From assembly GCA_030549495.1 (NCBI GenBank), contig JAUIRK010000156.1, positions 124,001 to 188,000 on the forward strand: a stretch of 64,000 nt of DNA, given 5' to 3'. Below, one piece after another: positions 1-11,099 of the stretch. Every line of letters starts with the position of its first letter. Position 1 is the stretch's first letter. Both the position numbers and the translations under genes were made by a program. This DNA is from Nectonema munidae (taxonomy: Eukaryota; Nematomorpha; Nectonematoida; Nectonematidae). Below the pieces are notes generated by a model, which ran no database searches, was not told the DNA's origin, and saw only the letters and a list, made by a program, of their open reading frames with translations.

Positions 1-311
1 AAAATTTTTGGTAGGAAAAATTGCATAAAAGCCCTGTACTCATCTTCTATCCTTGAGCAAGCATAACTTGTTTGACCTTGCTTCATTGATATGCTATTAT
101 GACACCTTTCTTTACTTGAATAATTAAAATCGTCATGATACCATTTTGTCTCCCCATCTTTCGAAAGACAATACTCATGAGTTTCCTCATCTTCTAAATT
201 AGAAAGCATTCCATCGGAAAAATCACTATAAAATTCTTCAGTCTCACATAATGAAACATGATCTTCTACCTCAGAAAACTCGCTAATGGAAGGGGAAGAG
301 TCGCTGTACAT
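1..311 (-). CDS. piggyBac-like transposase, N-terminal part, cut by left edge
   Basis: An open frame of about 103 codons starts at an ATG at 311-309 and runs off the left edge. It opens with an acidic, serine-rich stretch (MYSDSSPSISEFSEVEDH) and ends in residues like EYRAFMQFFLPKIF. That layout matches piggyBac transposases, in which an acidic N-terminus precedes the F-x-L-F-F segment that opens the DDD domain. The enzyme would cut and paste the element at TTAA sites. The frame has no stops, so this copy looks younger than the fragments at 1.3-3.1 kb. A TTAA followed by CCCTTATAAG lies 300 bp upstream and may be its terminus. The catalytic aspartates lie outside the window, so the family call rests on the N-terminus only. 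Confidence 0.55.
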   Translation of the reverse strand, partial: MYSDSSPSISEFSEVEDHVSLCETEEFYSDFSDGMLSNLEDEETHEYCLSKDGETKWYHDDFNYSSKERCHNSISMKQGQTSYACSRIEDEYRAFMQFFLPKI

Positions 312-602
312 GCCTTTATAAAAAATGTAACAATTTAGTACTAAAAAAATAAAAAAACTTAAATTATGAAAGGAAAAAATTTACTCTAATTTTTTCTTGC
401 TTGGACTCTTTTGAACCCAAGGATCTCAAATGTATAAAAAAATATATCCTAATAAGTTAAACATTTTATTGTGTTTAAAAAATTATTTTGTGATTTTTAT
501 ATTATATGTAACAAATACTAAAAACTTAAGGCTATGATAATTTTGAAATTTTTAATAAAAGATAATTTTTTAAAAAATTAGATTTAAATGAGCCCTAGGA
601 TC

Positions 603-615
603 TTATAAGGGTTAA
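603..615 (-). repeat. Candidate piggyBac terminus at a TTAA site
   Basis: On the minus strand the sequence reads TTAACCCTTATAAG, with TTAA at 612-615. piggyBac elements start with CCC-rich termini next to a duplicated TTAA, and this one is correctly oriented upstream of the transposase start at 311. The partner end is outside the window, so the boundary is an inference. Confidence 0.35.
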
Positions 616-652
616 GGGATGGACCGAGAGGGGGGGATAGGGGGGATGCATA

Positions 653-669
653 CCCCCCCCCCCCCCCCC
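653..669. repeat. C homopolymer, 17 bp
   Basis: A run of 17 C sits in otherwise AT-rich DNA and is preceded by G-rich text (ggggggataggggggatgca). It is one of five such tracts in the window. Confidence 0.9.
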
Positions 670-869
670 ACCAGCAATCTATTCAAGAAAAATTAAGATT
701 GGAGTCCACCCTAAAATAGAAATCAAAATTGATGAAGTCATTGATCGATTTTCAAAGCAAAAAGAAAGAAGAAAAGACTTTGTAATATAATTTTAATCAT
801 TTATTTTACATACGTTTTCAAATTTCTTCCCTAATAAAATGTGTAAAATATTTTGATAATATTAGTATA

Positions 870-888
870 CCCCCCCCCCCCCCCCCCC
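870..888. repeat. C homopolymer, 19 bp
   Basis: This 19-C run is the longest homopolymer in the window. The short open frame across it (862-1047, minus) is driven by the run and is not a gene. A second TTAA next to a CCCTT-like motif lies nearby at 921-924. Confidence 0.9.
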
Positions 889-1309
889 ACAAAAGATTTC
901 TGGATCCCCCACTGTAAGGGTTAAAGAAATCTTGTCACACAAAGAAGCATCTTTTATGGAAAGCAGTGCGGTGAGGTAAAAAAAACCCACAATTTTTTGT
1001 AAGAATATTGATGGAAAATCAATATAGAATAGTTTGTAAAGAAACAAGCATACTAAATGTTTAATATGTAAAATTTATAATAGTTTAACATTTTCTTTTT
1101 AAATTTAACGCCATCAATTTTTATAATAATATTTTTTAAGTACACTTCTTCACAGTTATTTGGAACTATTTTTTCAAACTAGAAATAACAGAACAATTAA
1201 ACATGAAGATATAAATTAAAACTTCATAAAGTAAAATTAGAATTTTATTAGGATAAAATCAATTCATCATTTTATCATTATGAAATTTAAGCACAATTTC
1301 CACAAAGTA

Positions 1310-2370
1310 TGTTTTGTTGTTTTTTACAATTAAAACTCTCACATTTCGAGCACCTTATCTTTGTTTTTTGTCATCTTTCCTTAGGCAAAATTTACATCTT
1401 GAAAACTTTTTGGATGTTGAAACAGTTGAAACATCTGCAAAATCCGTCTCTATATTAAATCCTTGATATTTTTAGAGATACTTCTATTACTTTTTCTTAT
1501 TTTCTGGCTTTCCAAAATAATTCTTTACCAAGATCGAATAAAAACTTTCTTCTCACAAGTTTTGAAGAAGGATTACTTAGTTTATGTATTACATAAGCGT
1601 TAATTCCAGCATTGTTGAATAAACCATAAAAAAATGCACATTGGCCATCTTATTGTTCTTGTTGCTACATTATATTTTGATGATAATTAGTCTACCAAGT
1701 CAACACCATATTTTGTTTCATTGTAAAAATTTATAATTTTAGTTTGTTTCTTTTCAATTTTTTCAAAACTTTTATCATGATGCATCGTAGAAAAAAGCGT
1801 TACAACTTTATTTTTTTTAGAAATCCATGACATCAGTGTTAAATCTTTTGTGAATAAAAAGTTACTTGAAAAAATTTCTTTCATGTTACTTGAAAAATTT
1901 TTGGGAACACCTTTTCTATTTTTTCTTATTGTTCCAACCAATGTTAGATTATGTTGCGTCTTTAAATCCAGTGCCAAATCAATTCCAGTGTACCAATTTT
2001 CAGTGGTGACATTCCTTCTTGTTCCTGAAATAGGAGCAATCAACCGCTTCACAACAACTGATGGTTAGTTGCTAAGTCTTTGTACCCCGCCTTGTTTTCT
2101 AACATAAACTTCTAGATTGAGTGTATAAAAAGTTCTTGTGTCTACTAAAGCGTAAACACGAAGGCCATAATTTTTTAGTTTTGCAGATCCAAAATACATC
2201 CTAAAACCACATCTAACTTTGAAGGGAAAAATCGCTTCATCAACTGTAAGAAATTGATGCGGGTTTACAAAGATGTACAATTCTTTAGATAACAATCAAA
2301 AAACTCTCAAATAACAGCCAACTTGTGAAAACTTTTTCTGACACTTCTCGTACTTTTGTCAGCAAATCTA
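1310..2370 (-). pseudogene. Decayed piggyBac transposase (DDD core and cysteine-rich tail)
   Basis: Read on the minus strand, pieces in shifted frames line up in piggyBac order. First comes a segment like FADKSTRSVRKSF near 2370-2320. Next is LTVDEAIFPFKVRCGFRMYF with the catalytic D of the TVDE motif (2295-2065). Then VTTENWYTGIDLALDL, TLVGTIRKNRKGVPKNF, STMHHD and KYGVDLVD (2052-1687), which carry the second and third catalytic-region motifs. Then AGINAYVIHKLSN (about 1640-1560) and a C-terminal C-x2-C cysteine-rich region (about 1410-1310). At least three frameshifts or stops break it, so no active enzyme can be made. The source family would insert at TTAA. Confidence 0.85.
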
Positions 2371-2721
2371 ATACATTGACATAAAAATAAAAATCTTTGT
2401 GAAGACAGTACACTCTTTAGTCTTTATAAAATCACAACCGAAGCCAAAATTTAAAGCAGAAACAAAATAAATTGAGGAAATAATGCAGCAAAAAGCAAAT
2501 GAATAAATTGATTTTTAGTTTTATTTGGTTACGTTGAGAAATAATACAGCATAAGTATTAGAGCATTCTCATAAGTTACGCAGACATACACAAATTTCAA
2601 TAGTTTTCATGGTATAAAATATCGATTGAGCAACATTGAATTCAAAAGATTATTCAGTGATTGATGAAATCAGAAGATTATTTCAAGAAACAATTTTCAA
2701 ATCTAAGTAAACGTTATTATT

Positions 2722-3060
2722 ATTTATGGTTTATGCAACAATGCTGGAATTAACGCTTATGTAATACATAAACTAAGTAATCATTGTTAAAAACTTGTGC
2801 GAAGAAAGTTAGACATTGGTAATGAATTATGTTTGATAATCATAAAAATGAAAAAAAGTAGTAGAAGTGTATCTAAAAATATCAAGGATTTAATTTCTTC
2901 TTTTATAGACTGATTCTGCAGAAGTTTCAACTGTTTCAAAAACCAATAAGTTTTCAAGATTCAAATTTTGCCCAAGGAGAGATGAGAATGATTACGTGCT
3001 CGAAAAGTGAGAGTTTTACTTGTAAAAAACATCAAAACATACTTTGTGGAAATATTTCTT
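2722..3060 (+). pseudogene. Second piggyBac fragment, C-terminal part, opposite orientation
   Basis: This plus-strand stretch is a diverged copy of the last roughly 330 bp of the minus-strand piggyBac remnant at 1310-1640. It encodes NNAGINAYVIHKLSN at the start and KVRVLLVKNIKTYFVE near the end, with stops and indels in both. It lacks the catalytic core. The two tails point away from each other around 2.4-2.7 kb. Confidence 0.7.
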
Positions 3061-4570
3061 TGTAAATTTCAAAGATAAAAAATAGATTAATTTTATGCCT
3101 ATAAAATTGTAAATTTAATTTATAAAATTTTAATTAATATCTTCATGTGTGATTATTTTGTTATTTTTAGCTTGAAAATTAGTTTCAAAATAACAGTGAT
3201 GAAGTTTACTCAAAAAATATTCATAAAAAAATAGATTTCAAAATTGAAAAACAACTTGAATGTATAGGAAAAATTTTTTTATTAATAACTATTATGTCTC
3301 ACACCGTTATCAAGTCTAAAAATACAAAGAAGATTAAAACCAAAAATCACATTAAATATTTTCTTACATGAAATGAAATTAAGGTGAAGGGAAAAGAAAC
3401 ATGTGAATGTGTTAAAAATCATGAGGTGTGTATTTATACAACAAAAATGTGTGAAAATGTGTGAAAATGTGTGAGACTATGACAAAGAGTAAACTATTAT
3501 AATTCATTGTGTTGGCATATATTGTATTTAGTGTAGTTAATTATGTGTAGTTGAGTGTGTAGTTATGTACGGATAATATATAATGTATGTTGTGGGGAGA
3601 ATAAATACAAGAGTATCGATGAGAGTTTAGTTTAAAGCTAAATGATGATACATAGGGGATATTTCAATATGTTCATTAATTGAATTTTTATTTCTGAGGG
3701 AATACACCGCTTCATAAAATTCAAGATCAAGTACTGTAAAAACTACGTCTAAAATCTAAACACAAAATATGTCCCAGTATTTTTATGCGTAATACCTAAA
3801 TGTGTTTACGTGGAGAATCAAACGTTTCACTTTAAACACTTATTTTGTGAAGTGTTTGGACGTTTCATGTTTAAAAATGACCGAAAAAATAAATTAATAA
3901 TAAAGAAAAATATTTTTCTTAAATATTCAACATTTCAAAATAAACATTAAGAACAAAACGATCTAGAACTTTATCAAGTTCGTGTTTTGAAGTAGGGAGT
4001 CCTGTCTTTTAATAGGATTTCTTAGAGAAAACGAAGTATCTGGAAATGCTTTGTGTAGTTTAGATCAAAAACATAATAAAACATGATAAGCGAGATCATA
4101 GTTTTTTTTATGTCACTTTTTTTTTTAAGGTCAAGCCATCAGCAACAATTTTGGTACCTTTTATATATCTTTTCTCAATTGAAATCAACACTTTTGGAGG
4201 ACAACCAACACTTGAGAATTCATCTTCACCATTCTAAAAAGGACATGAAAAAAAAATAAATCTGAAAAAATTAAATATGTTAAGAAAATTTTACTTGTAT
4301 CTCGTTAAGTAATTTATTTGTAAAATCTTGTTGATTCTTTATTTTTGTCAAATCTATGACCATCTTTAAGATATGAAAAGTTTTGCATTAATGTTGGTGA
4401 ACAAAATTTGCTTTTCTTAAAAAAATAAAATAAAAAAACCCTTTTGTACTTGAATAATTATTTACTTCTAATTCATTAGAATAGATTTCTTCTAATTGTT
4501 CAAAACATAAGTTCCAGTCAAGTTCGGATTTTATAAAAAAAAAACTCTCTCTCGATCTAAAAAAACCTTA
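3061..4570. other. Gene-free AT-rich stretch
   Basis: I found no coding frame and no recognisable element. The only structure is a short tandem run of a tgtgtgaaaa-like unit near 3448-3473, followed by gtgtagtt-rich text to about 3560. Confidence 0.6.
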
Positions 4571-5855
4571 AGAGTTAGGTAAACATATTCACATTAATTA
4601 AAATAACATTATGATTCAAATAATGGAAATTTTGGATTATAGCGTGGATAGTGGCATCAACGATCTTTTCAATTTCCTTTCTTCTCACCCAAAATGTTGA
4701 TTGCATCGCTAAAAAGCGTTTAGCTGTATCTTGACTTTCATTTTTCAATATCTCCAAGGCTTCAACCTAGGTCAGCGTGGTCGAAATTCTTTTTTCTATA
4801 ATGGAAAATTTTAAAATTAAAAAAAATGATATGTTACTTTCCATGCCTTTAGGGTTAAAATTCAAGAAAGATCTCGACGTTTTTTGGGTGGTTTTTTAAA
4901 GCTTTCTTGATTACGTTTCCATTTCCATCTTAGATTTCTAATCTTTTGAGAAAGCTTTGCCGTGAAAAAACTCTAAAATGTTAAAAAGAAAAGTTAAAAC
5001 AAATAAAGGTTAATAAGATTTGTACCCAAGGTTTTTTTCCATAAGGAAAACTTATACAGGGTAAAGGTTGAATAGCGCTTCACCAAGCGTATTATAGTCG
5101 TCTGTTCTGCGCAACTCTTCAAGTGAAAGAACATGAAACACGGTCTCCTCAATAAGTTTATTGAATTCTTTCAAAATATCTTCTTTTACAAGAAGATCCT
5201 GAATTAATTTTGAATTTGTTGGAAACTTCAATGCCCAAACATTCTTTTTTATTTGTGATTGGGTAATATCAGTTAAGTTTGTATTATCTAGATGACTTTC
5301 ATCAGTAGAGTTTGTGAGGCTAGAACACTTTCTAACAAAGTTCACATTTTTTCTAACCATAGAAATCAAAAGATTTAATTTTTTCAAATGACCGAGCTTA
5401 TTACCAACAATTTTCTCAACTTCTTCTTCTTGTAAGTTAATCATAGCTATTCCGTCAATATCATTATCTTAATGTAAATAAAATAATATATTCTGAAAAA
5501 TGAGAAAAAATGTCGAACCTATTATTCATGATAACATATTGGAAGGAAATTTCAAATCTTTCAAATTCTCTTTAACTTTTTATGATGAGGTTTCAAAGTT
5601 GATTTGGTTTAAGCGTTTGCCAAAGTTTTCATAGAAGAATAAAACTGTGCATTTTTGTTTATTTTAGAAATAAAATACATAAATTGTAAATTAACTTATC
5701 AATTTCAAAAACCTCTTTCTTGCAAAGTTTTTTAATCAAAAAAGGTTTTGTATGTACATTATAACCTAAAATTATGAGTTCCGTTGCAAAAAACAACGCT
5801 ATTTTATCGATTATAAATATTTCATCTAAATATACTAGGTTTGGTCCTGTTAGGA

Positions 5856-6697
5856 CAGTGGTTCTTAACCTTTAGAACCCCTAAATATTATGAAAAAATT
5901 TTTTTGACCCCTATAAAATTTTTTTTGATTCAGCCGTTTAAAGTTAAAAACGGGAAAATTTACATGTTATATTTTATAATACAAACACTTGTTAAAAGAA
6001 AGTTTAATTGAAAAAATTTAAAAATTAATTAAAATATATATTTAAATTAATATAATCTAACAAATTCAGTATAATTTAATTCGAAGGCTGGTATTGTTTG
6101 TCATACAAAAGTTTTCCAAAACATGGTGTAATGCTCGACAGACAGCATCTCATGTCTGAATCAATTGCAAGCTTATTACGTGCACTTGTTTTTAAAGACA
6201 TCATTGCACAAAATCCAGTATCGCAACGATAAGTTGAAGGTTACTGTATCAAAAAAATGATAGCACGTTTGGAAAGAATAGGATAAACGGTTTTTTATTT
6301 GGCCCAGAATGATGGAAGTGCTTGCTCGGAAAAATCGAGTTTTAATTGTCTGTCTTCTCTTATTTTAAGAAACTCCACTTTGGCAGCAACATTAGAGTCA
6401 TCAATGCTACTTTCGCTCACTGAAAAAGGTCTGGTGATCCAAATGTCATTAGAACTCCTATTTAACTTCGGAAAATAGTTTTCAATTGCTTGATTTACTT
6501 TCATAAGATGAGCTAATATTTCATCACGGAAAATGCATTAATTGGTTGCGTCATACAATTCAGGATAATGTATACATCATTTGAACTGATGGAACAGTTC
6601 ATGAGGATACACCTTGATACCAAAAGTTTTTCATGACCCCTGCAAAAACTTTAAACGACCCCCAAAGGGCTCACGACCCCCAGGTTAAGAACCACTG
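5856..6697 (-). mobile_element. Non-autonomous hAT element, copy 1, with target duplication
   Basis: The element is bounded by CAGTGGTTCTTAACC and its inverted copy GGTTAAGAACCACTG. The flanks are tgttagga (5848-5855) and tgttaggg (6698-6705), an 8-bp target duplication with one mismatch, as expected for hAT. It is 842 bp long and keeps a remnant of the transposase 3' coding end (6295-6504). It lies inside the decayed gene at 4.6-8.7 kb, so it inserted later. A sister copy sits at 43661-44464. Confidence 0.9.
6295..6504 (-). pseudogene. hAT transposase C-terminal remnant (copy 1)
   Basis: A 69-codon frame, [11 protein letters not shown] through ALPSFWAK, matches the copy at 43832-44041 at nearly every residue. 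It resembles the region just before the C-terminal dimerisation domain of SCAND3/ZBED-type hAT transposases. The DDE core is missing, so it cannot catalyse transposition. Its ATG is probably an internal methionine of the parent. Confidence 0.7.
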
Positions 6698-8699
6698 TGT
6701 TAGGGAATTGAAAGCTCTAAACAAAGACATCTCCAACGCCAAAAATTTTCCCTTTATAATTTATTTTTACTGAGCTTTTCACTATTTCAGGAAGCCCTCT
6801 TTTATAAACATTTTCTAGATACAATTTAATTTTATAATCGAGTTCATCATATTTAAAAGTTGAACCCGCAGATATAAAATCGTTTCCATCAAATAATCTC
6901 CAGATTTGTTTCCATCTTTTGTAAATTGATTTAAACACACCCATCTCTGGTGATAAAAGGCAAGTGACTTTTCGATTGCTTTGAAATTTTTCCATTTGAT
7001 GCTTTTGAAAATATTTTGTTTAGCTTCAAATCTTAAGCACCACTGGTTAAGCCCTGTTCCAAAACGGTTGAGTTGGTCAGCAAAATGAGTTTAGTAATGC
7101 ATTTTTGGTGTCATACTTACACAGTACAGGCGGAATACACAACAAAGATATTTTTAAAAGTTTAATATAGTTAATCCAATTTTTATCAAATTCAGGAATC
7201 ATTTCACCAATTAAAAAAGGTAGTACAATCATAAAACTTTTGTTTCCACTGCTGTCATTAGAAAAGTGTTTTGTAAACTTAAATGTTTCTCTTATAAATA
7301 TGAAGGTTTATCGTTCTTTTGACGTAAAATAAATAGAAAATTTTCTAATAAACAATTGAGTTTTTCCAAAGCAAAGTACTTTTTGTTATAAACAAACTGA
7401 TTCAACATTAGTTTAATTTCAAGCGGTACAACACCCTCAAATAAAATATGCATAGGATCATGGGGAATATCTTTTGTTAAATGAAAATATGAAAGCTCAC
7501 ATAAAGAACTTCAATGAGTTATGCCATATTTCTGAGAGCAGTATTTTTTATTTTTATCATGCATGTTTTCTAGTATTTCACACCTCACCCTGTGCTCTTT
7601 TTCATCTCGAATCTTTATTTTGTAGATAGATTGTACATTCTGAAGTTCTAAATGCTCTATTTCACATATTCTACATGGTTTTGTCACAAAACTTACACCC
7701 TCTTTAAACCCCCTATAAAATTTGCACCCAAAGTATCTCCTAACACAAATAAAACACGACCGCGAATATATTTATTTCTTCCACAAATCATAAAATCTTT
7801 TCCTCTTTCTAAAACTTTAAGACCAGCTATGAAATCATCAAGAAGTTTTTTCTCCCCATATTTTCTAACATTCCTCGTTTTAGCGATTACCATTAACTGG
7901 GTTGCCTTGGTTTTCGGTCTATACTCTATACTCTTGAGGTAAATTCATAAGTGACCAATAAAATACAGATAGTTTATGTTTTTTTTGTTGTGCTCCTATT
8001 GGATTCACTACTTCAATGTCATCATGGTACAAAGCAAAATAAAGTGTTTTTACTTTCTTATCATTACTTAGAGAATTAAAATACATTCGATAAAAATATC
8101 AAACATCTTACTATCACAAGAAGATACATTATATCTTATATAGAAATCACAAGAATTCAAATCTTCTCTAATTGTCTCAAAAACGGGACATAATAACACA
8201 ATAACTGAACTCTTTTTATTAATTTTATTTACTTTTCGAGTTTTAACTCTAAGTTCTATTCCTTCAGGTTCAATCAAAGAAAAGAGTTGTTTAAAAGTTT
8301 TATTTTGAAGATATTCGGTCTCTAATCCATCAAAATTTTTTTGCTCAAATAACTTTCTAATTTGACTCAATTGATAATGTGTTAAGTCGAAATTATTAAT
8401 TAATCTATAGCAAACATAAAATATCCTTGAAATAATGTTTCGAAAAAGTCAACACACTATTACTGGAAAATTGACTAAGATTAAGTTTCGCTTTCAAATT
8501 GGACAAAAAAGTGCTGATTTAAGTTTAGGGTAAGATCCTTTTTCTGAATGAAATTCATCAGCAAAAATAACAACGTCATCAGAATGTGCGTTTTCTGTAT
8601 GCTGCATGTGTTTCCGACAACAATGTTTACGAAATTTATTTTATGAAGTAAAAGAAAGACCACATCCAGTAAATGAACAGTACACTACAAAATTAGACT

Positions 8700-10534
8700 C
8701 TTTTTTATGTCTTAAAATTATATGACTAACAAGATCACTGTATTGATTACAAAAAAAAAGGACAGAACGTGCACTCTATTTTTCCCAAAAGAAACAAACC
8801 AAAAAAAAACGTACTTTACGAGGAAAAAGGTATAAATGAAATGTGCGTTGTTGGGATCACAATGAAATATTCATAAAGAGAAAATGTTGAAAATAGAATG
8901 GCGAAGAATTCTCCCAGTAAAATAACGTATCTCTCATCACTTCCCATCACACTCCGTATTTCAAAGAGATTGCAAGATGCAACTTCTTAGCTTCCTAACA
9001 TATTATGCTTTCTACAGAAGTGAGCTAATATTTGACGAGATTAATTATTGTCCTCTTACTGTATATCTCAATGCACACAGATGTGTATTAGTTAAATGTA
9101 ACTTCTGTATTCTTATTTTTTCATCTCACACAATTTTTGTTATACATGTTCTGAAACAAACGTAAAAACTCTTTTAAATACTACAAAAACGTGACATATA
9201 GAATTTAAACATGGCAAAGCTGATAATATGTTTAAAATCTAAACGTCCTTTTTACAGTGTGGGGAACATCTGTATAATACTTTCACTTTAGTTAAATTAA
9301 ACTCGTGGTTTTCTTGTATCATATGTTTCACTTTTTGATGAGTTAAAGATTTTTCATCCCGAAGGATTAATTTCCCTGTGAAGATCTCCAAAATAAGACT
9401 CAAGAGTTTGTCGAAATATAGAAAAAAAATGCAAACCCCGGTTTTTTCGGGTGCATTAAAACATATTTCATCATTGCTTTGTCTTAATATGTCTTTAAAT
9501 AAATTATCTATCTATATTTTTCTAGATTTTGATATACCTCATTCAGAAAGACCATGTTACAAAAGTTATTAGTTATTACCTATATTTTTGCAACGATATT
9601 ACAAGAAAATAAATTCTTTAATCAAAGAATCCAAAAATATTCTTTAAAAAATCAAAAAATATTTATTCTTTGTAAATATATAATTGGACCGCGTAACTTT
9701 TGGTTTCCTATATTCATGATTTGATAACGATTGGAGAAACTAGGTTTATCGTTCATTCTAAAAGTAGTGGGAGCCAATGATATATTTAAAAAGAATATTT
9801 TAGTCATTTTTTGTATCAAAACATACAAAAGATTTTTCAATTAATGACATGGAAATAAAGCGTGTAAAGCTTGTTGCGAAGATTAGAGAAAATTTATAGT
9901 CACAGAGAAAATTTTTAGATTTTCCTTAGATAAAGAAAAATGAAACTCTGTTGTTGCTATAGATGTTATAGGGGCAGATGCATTCAGAATTATTCATTTT
10001 TTATAGATGAAAGTTCAAACATGGTATTTAAATTTTATCAATAATAGAATATTAGAGAGGTTTATGTATGTTTAGAAATGTAATATAATAGTATAAATCA
10101 CGAAGCCTTCATATAAATTGTAGTTACTTTAAGAAGTAGCAAATTAAACCTTAACAATTAAAGTTAATGAACCGAAGTTTTTTAATATACAAGCTTTTCT
10201 TCTTCCGATATAAGATTCGAAGAGTTAGATTTACATTTGAAACACTTTGACAATTGTACATCTACTATATTATTAAATATATCAACCACTCTATCAAATT
10301 ATTTTAATTGTTAAGTTGTTAATATAATACTTCAAAATAAAGGGATCATCCTTCCATTTTTCCCTTTTTTTTGTATAAGCATTAGTTTTAAATTGTTCAA
10401 TTTATTAAATGTCTGAAGGAAGACAATAAATTAAAAAAATTATTTTCTTGTCATTATCACCTGTTCTATTTTTTTAATGTAATTTTTAATTATAACCCTA
10501 TATTTGATCGTCAACTATATTAATTTGGATACAT
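8700..10534. other. Gene-free stretch upstream of the XRCC4-like frame
   Basis: No convincing coding frame was found. I looked here for exons of an XRCC4 head domain and found none that I could support. It contains one copy of a dispersed repeat at 9525-9710. Confidence 0.5.
9525..9710 (+). repeat. Dispersed repeat, copy 1
   Basis: This stretch shares long matches in the same order with 20745-20940, including tgttacaaaagttatta, ttacctatatttttgcaa and aatattctttaaaaaatcaa. The family was not identified. Confidence 0.65.
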
Positions 10535-11005
10535 ATGTCGAATTACAGGGAAGATTCCGACGCTAAATTTAAGTCATTATTAAATGAATATGAGAAATTA
10601 AAATTATCATATAAAGATTTACAAAGTAAGTATGAAAAACAAAAGCATGATGAAACTGTTTATTTTTCAAAGTTTGTTAACTTGCTAAATTCAAAAAAGA
10701 AAAAGATATCCTCTTTACTCAATGAGATAGAGAATATTAACAAAATTACTTCTGAAAAGCGTTATAAATCAAATTCTTCATCTGATGAAGAAATTTCGCT
10801 TTTATCGCTAAAACAAGACAAAAATTATCAGACTTCTGGATTAAATGATGAACACATGCATGTAAATCTTGAAGATTCTGAAATTGATAATATAAACAGT
10901 ACTATAAAATTTGAAGCTGAAAATGTATTAAATTCTCATAAAGTATTTGAAGTAATGTTCAAAAAATCTTACGATGATGATATTGATGAGTTAGTTGGAT
11001 TTTGA
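10535..11005 (+). CDS. XRCC4-like coiled-coil protein, probably C-terminal part
   Basis: This 156-codon frame has a charged coiled coil over residues 8-75, then a serine and acidic region (SNSSSDEEIS), and an acidic C-terminus (DDDIDELVGF). The stretch KFVNLLNSKKKKISSLLNE resembles the XRCC4 helix that carries the DNA ligase IV binding segment. The following SSDEE tract and acidic tail also fit XRCC4, a nuclear scaffold for non-homologous end joining. The ATG at 10535 has an in-frame stop five codons upstream. An acceptor-like tacag at 10545-10549 could instead make this the last exon of a longer gene. The N-terminal head domain (about 130 residues) was not found upstream. A poly(A) signal 85 bp after the stop supports a real 3' end. 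A different coiled-coil protein remains possible. Confidence 0.45.
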   Translation: MSNYREDSDAKFKSLLNEYEKLKLSYKDLQSKYEKQKHDETVYFSKFVNLLNSKKKKISSLLNEIENINKITSEKRYKSNSSSDEEISLLSLKQDKNYQTSGLNDEHMHVNLEDSEIDNINSTIKFEAENVLNSHKVFEVMFKKSYDDDIDELVGF

Positions 11006-11089
11006 ATTAAAATGTTTCATAAAATTACAAACCAAATATATATCTTACTTTTGTTTTATAATATACCTAAATTGTCTTGTTTGTTCGTT

Positions 11090-11095
11090 AATAAA
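11090..11095 (+). promoter_or_regulatory. Poly(A) signal of the XRCC4-like gene
   Basis: An AATAAA hexamer lies 85 bp after the stop at 11005 and is followed by T-rich DNA, as expected of a 3' processing site. Confidence 0.45.
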
Positions 11096-11099
11096 TATT

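Larger units (their letters stand above)
4575..8690 (-). pseudogene. Decayed transposon-type gene with C2H2 finger and GDNLG-type motif
   Basis: Fragments on one strand lie in the order of a protein family that is repetitive in invertebrate and fish genomes. A C2H2-like finger (C-x-FTGCGLSF then H-x4-H) sits at about 8690-8600. A 100-residue block follows at 8370-8068. Then come DDIEVVNPIGAQQKKHKLS with FYWSLMNLP (about 8060-7930) and RVLFVLGDTLGANFIGG followed by CRICEIE (about 7893-7650). Open blocks at 6995-6717 and 5444-5052 follow, and then a basic segment, RNLRWKWKRNQ (about 4950-4880). Stops and frameshifts separate the blocks. The element at 5856-6697 has inserted inside it. I recognise the family by its motifs (VNPxG, GDNLGxxxIGGF) but do not know its catalytic mechanism. 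Confidence 0.6.

Noticed and set aside
862..1047. 61-codon minus-strand frame ending in a glycine run
   Set aside because: The glycine run is the 19-C homopolymer and the rest has no similarity to known proteins.
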